Shown here in pieces: positions 6,457-8,844 of a stretch of DNA of 8,844 nt. The notes under the pieces are model-generated. The model ran no database searches, was not told where the DNA came from, and worked only from the letters and a program-made list of their open reading frames with translations. The stretch comes from a candidate division SR1 bacterium (GTDB lineage Bacteria; Patescibacteriota; Gracilibacteria; Absconditabacterales; Absconditicoccaceae). The DNA lies in contig PDOX01000052.1 in NCBI GenBank assembly GCA_002746475.1, positions 1-8,844 on the forward strand, given 5' to 3'. The position numbers and the translations under genes are program-made. Position 1 is the stretch's first letter, and each line of letters begins with the position of its first letter.

Positions 6457-7983
6457 ATGAATAAGATGAAGAATAATAAGAAAGAAATTATCAATAAAAC
6501 GCCAAGAAGAACAGTAGCAAGAAAAAAACCATCATGATTGAAGAAAATGATTGTGGTGGTTTTTGTCTGTTTTTGTGTTTTTGGAGTTTTGTGAGTTGGA
6601 GCGTATCTTCTTGGGAAATTTTCTTTGCAAGATATAAAAAATATATCAGTGAATACTTTTAGAAAAACTTTGACTCAAACTATTGGTGTGGAATCTCAGA
6701 AAGATGAACAGTGAAATATTAATGTATTGCTTGTGTGAGTAGGATGAGGAAAGCATTCAGGAGGATATCTTGCAGATACTATTATTGTTGCAAGTTTTGA
6801 TCCTGAAAATACGTCTTTGACAATGCTTTCAATTCCAAGAGATCTGTATGTACGCGAATGAACACATACGAATAAAATTAATTCCGTATTTGCACGTTGA
6901 TATGCAAGAGGAGGGAAAAATATTGCATCAGGGGCAAATCTCCTGAAGACAAAAGTTTCTGAAATTGTTGGTTTGGATATCCCGTATTATGCAGTTGTAG
7001 ATTTCAAAGGATTTGAAAATTTTGTTGATGCATTGAGTGGTATCACCGTAAATGTTCCAGAGACGATTTATGATACTACGTATCCAGTAGTGGAACAGGA
7101 AGAAGATGGATTCTGAAAATATGGAACCTTTTATCTCCAAGCTGGTGAGCATGTTTTAGATGGAGCAACTGCACTAAAATATGCAAGAAGCAGACATTCA
7201 ACAAGTGACTTTTCTAGATCATTGAGACAACAACAGATTATTCATGCAGTGAAAGATAAAATATTAGAAGGAGGTGTTTCGGTATCAAAAATTAAAGAAT
7301 ATTATGCTCTGTATCATGATATGGTTGTGACAAATTTTTCTCTTCAAGAAATGTTAGGATTATTAAAGTATTTGAAAAAAAATGAAGATACAGATTGACA
7401 TAAAAATGCTTTGAATATCAATAGTATAGGATTAAATGTAAATTGTGGATATGCAGATTTTAAGAGGACAAATCCAGGATGTTTTTTGTATTATCCAAAA
7501 AGAGAGGATTTTAATGGTGCTGCAGCAATTCTTCCAATAGGAGCTACAGTATCACATATTTCATACTACGATTATATTAAAGTTTTTGCAAATTTGATCT
7601 TTCATGACCAGAAATATCTTATAGAAAAAGCGCCCATTATTGTAGAAAATGCAATAGATAAAACATTTGCCAAACAAAATAAGACCATGGTTTCAGGATG
7701 GGCAGGAAAGGTTGCTTCTAAATTGAAAAAATTCTGATTTACTGTAAAAGAAATCAAAAATGCAGGATTGGAACTTGCAAAGACAACAATTGTACTTCCT
7801 TGAACTGGAGGAGTGAATTATAGCGGAACTATTGAAACTCTCAAACATTTTATTCCAGTGAGTGATATTGTAGTATCTACTGATACAGGATCAACAAATC
7901 TTGAGATCTTATTAGGAAATGATTTTATTACCCAAGTGGTAGGAAGTGGTTTTGATTTTAATAAATTTATAGAGGAGAAGTAA
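6457..7983 (+). CDS. LytR-CpsA-Psr (LCP) family wall-glycopolymer transferase
   Basis: A 508-residue membrane-anchored enzyme of the family that transfers lipid-linked glycopolymers such as teichoic acid or capsule precursors to peptidoglycan. A basic cytoplasmic tail and one membrane helix (about residues 31-52) come first. The LCP domain follows: NVLLVGVGGGKHSGGYLADT (89-108), with D107 in the metal/pyrophosphate-site position. It continues with SIPRDLYV (125-132; R128 and D129), KIN (140-142) and YARSRHSTSDFSRSLRQQQ (242-260), which has the conserved arginines. The C-terminal part from about residue 395 to the end resembles the LytR_C domain, ending near ILLGNDF. Eleven TGA codons (6535, 6592, 6712, 6736, 6745, 6859, 6898, 7114, 7396, 7735, 7801) encode glycine; two lie in the first catalytic motif. 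The stop is TAA. It is co-transcribed with the lipoprotein gene before it. The family is sure; the polymer is unknown. Confidence 0.93.
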
Positions 7984-8009
7984 TTGTAGAGTATCTATTT
8001 TTGTTTCTC

Positions 8010-8097
8010 TGTCATACCGAGCTTGTCGAGGTATTCTTTTTACTCATTTCAGAGGAACCCTTCGACAAGCTCAGGGTGACACTCACTTCGACAAGCT
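8010..8097. repeat. Three copies of a TCGACAAGCT intergenic repeat
   Basis: The 10-base core occurs inverted at 8020-8029 (AGCTTGTCGA) and direct at 8062-8071 and 8088-8097. The first two form a longer imperfect inverted repeat, from TGTCATACCGAGCTTGTCGA (8010-8029) to TTCGACAAGCTCAGGGTGAC (8061-8080). The sequence is typical of dispersed intergenic repeats of the form TTCGACAAGCTCAG.GTGAC that turn up in many unrelated bacterial genomes (from memory). It lies between convergent genes, where such elements and terminators commonly sit. Confidence 0.75.
8014..8040 (+). terminator. Possible terminator of the lipoprotein/LCP operon
   Basis: ATACC and GGTAT form a 5-bp stem around GAGCTTGTCGA, followed by TCTTTTT, about 30 bases after the LCP stop. 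The stem is short, so termination may depend on the larger repeat fold instead. Confidence 0.35.
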
Positions 8098-8098
8098 T

Positions 8099-8130
8099 TC
8101 ACCCCGTAGTACTACGGGGCAGGGGGGTGA
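8099..8130. repeat. 18-bp perfect palindrome within a larger hairpin
   Basis: CCCCGTAGTACTACGGGG (8102-8119) is a perfect palindrome. It overlaps an alternative 7-bp pairing of TCACCCC (8099-8105) with GGGGTGA (8124-8130), so two mutually exclusive folds are possible. It is GC-rich in AT-rich surroundings and sits just beyond the stop of the minus-strand gene at 8139, so it could also act as that gene's terminator or protect its 3' end. Confidence 0.65.
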
Positions 8131-8138
8131 CATATCTT

Positions 8139-8844
8139 TTACCCTCTCAATGCTAACCTCTCCTGATGCCTAATATCAGGGTGTTTTCTAGGGAGGGGGA
8201 GTTTGTGTTTGATATAGAATTCAATTTCTTGTTTCACCAGTCTGAATAATTTTCAACTCACTTCACATTTGATAGCGTAGTTCAGTATCTTTTCTAATAA
8301 TTCAGGTTTTTGCTCGTGAATGATGTCACAACTTGCTGTCCAAAGTTTGCTTCCTTCAACGATTTTGTCTACCTTTGGAAAGGGGGCTTCATAATCCGAC
8401 CAATTAAATCCTAATTTTAAGGCTTCTTCTTTGGTTAACGGATAATATTCCATCGCAACGGTCTCATTATATCCAAACGGACTTAAACTTGGAGCAAAAA
8501 ACTCTCCCCATTCTCCATCTTCTTGCATTTTTTTGATAATTCTTGGAACGAGTTGATGATATTCTTCTTTGGTATACTGTTTATTAAAAATACAGTATTC
8601 TTTGTTTCTCAGCCCTGTACATCAGAAACAATACTTACTATTGAAACAAGAATCACAGTAATACATATGCGAGCAACTCCAACAAACCATAGTCCCTATA
8701 TTCATAAACGTATTAATCGCGGTATTGATTGCCTCATATACAAGTTCTGCATCACGAACTACGGTGCTAGCATCCATAACATATTTTGCATTTCTGAGAA
8801 CATGCTCTGAATATTTACAATGTTCGGCATCATATCCATGATGA
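8139..8844 (-). CDS. Cysteine-rich hypothetical protein, partial at 5' end
   Basis: The last 234 residues of a protein that enters from the right edge; its start is not in the window. A cluster of CxxC pairs (CWSC, CDSC, CFGC, then EYC) is followed by NKQYTKEEYHQLVPRIIKKM, GEWGEFFAPSLSPFGYNETV, EYYPLTKEEALKLGF and near the end PLPRKHPDIRHQERLALRG. These blocks recur in a hypothetical family I recall from Candidate Phyla Radiation genomes, sometimes carrying an unreliable CoA-transferase-like label. The cysteines suggest zinc binding. The end motif looks like a CPDCRH zinc knuckle in which His and Ile replace the cysteines, so that site may not bind metal. Two TGA codons encode glycine, 8622-8624 (inside CFGC) and 8253-8255, and the stop is TAA. 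It is convergent with the LCP operon. The function is unknown. Confidence 0.75.

Noticed and set aside
2649..7983. Genes read as clusters of pseudogenes with premature stops
   Set aside because: Every interruption is TGA, never TAA or TAG, frame is kept across each, and family motifs continue intact on both sides.
8163..8181. Small inverted repeat CCTGAT/ATCAGG as part of the intergenic mosaic
   Set aside because: It lies within the coding end of the cysteine-rich protein, where it encodes HPDIRHQ.

Overview
The window reads as a piece of the chromosome of a Candidate Phyla Radiation bacterium of the Gracilibacteria (BD1-5) or Absconditabacteria (SR1) type, in which UGA encodes glycine (genetic code 25). 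The DNA is AT-rich. Read with the standard code, nearly every gene breaks into short pieces. Read with UGA as glycine, the pieces join into full-length proteins that end only at TAA or TAG. More than 35 in-frame TGA codons are found, and many sit at family-conserved glycines: the pore helix of MscS, the nucleotide-proximal LCP motif, the GG of a permease loop, and YebC. This is the strongest signal in the window. No Shine-Dalgarno sequence is visible before any of the starts.

Layout. Positions 1-2494 hold a minus-strand group, listed here in transcription order: an isolated IleRS C-terminal domain (1883-2494), recX (1401-1871), a structured palindromic repeat (1294-1399), yebC (474-1238), and a small multi-pass membrane protein that runs off the left edge and carries an apparent one-base frameshift in an A6 tract (1-471). 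A divergent promoter region with an 18-bp perfect palindrome lies at about 2495-2648. The plus strand then carries an APC-superfamily amino-acid permease (2649-4028), a small-conductance mechanosensitive channel (4164-4991), a lipoprotein of unknown function (5113-6444), and 12 bases later a LytR-CpsA-Psr (LCP) family wall-glycopolymer transferase (6457-7983). A 155-base convergent intergenic region is packed with inverted and direct repeats (about 8010-8132). A cysteine-rich hypothetical protein on the minus strand (8139-8844) runs off the right edge.

How the genes fit together. The plus-strand block is about the cell envelope: uptake of an amino acid, osmotic pressure release, a surface lipoprotein, and attachment of glycopolymer to the wall. 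The lipoprotein and the LCP enzyme almost certainly share a transcript. The minus-strand block is informational: a tRNA-synthetase-derived domain, a RecA modulator, and a YebC-family translation or transcription factor. No rRNA, tRNA, CRISPR array, transposase or phage gene was seen, and no stretch longer than 300 bases lacks a gene.
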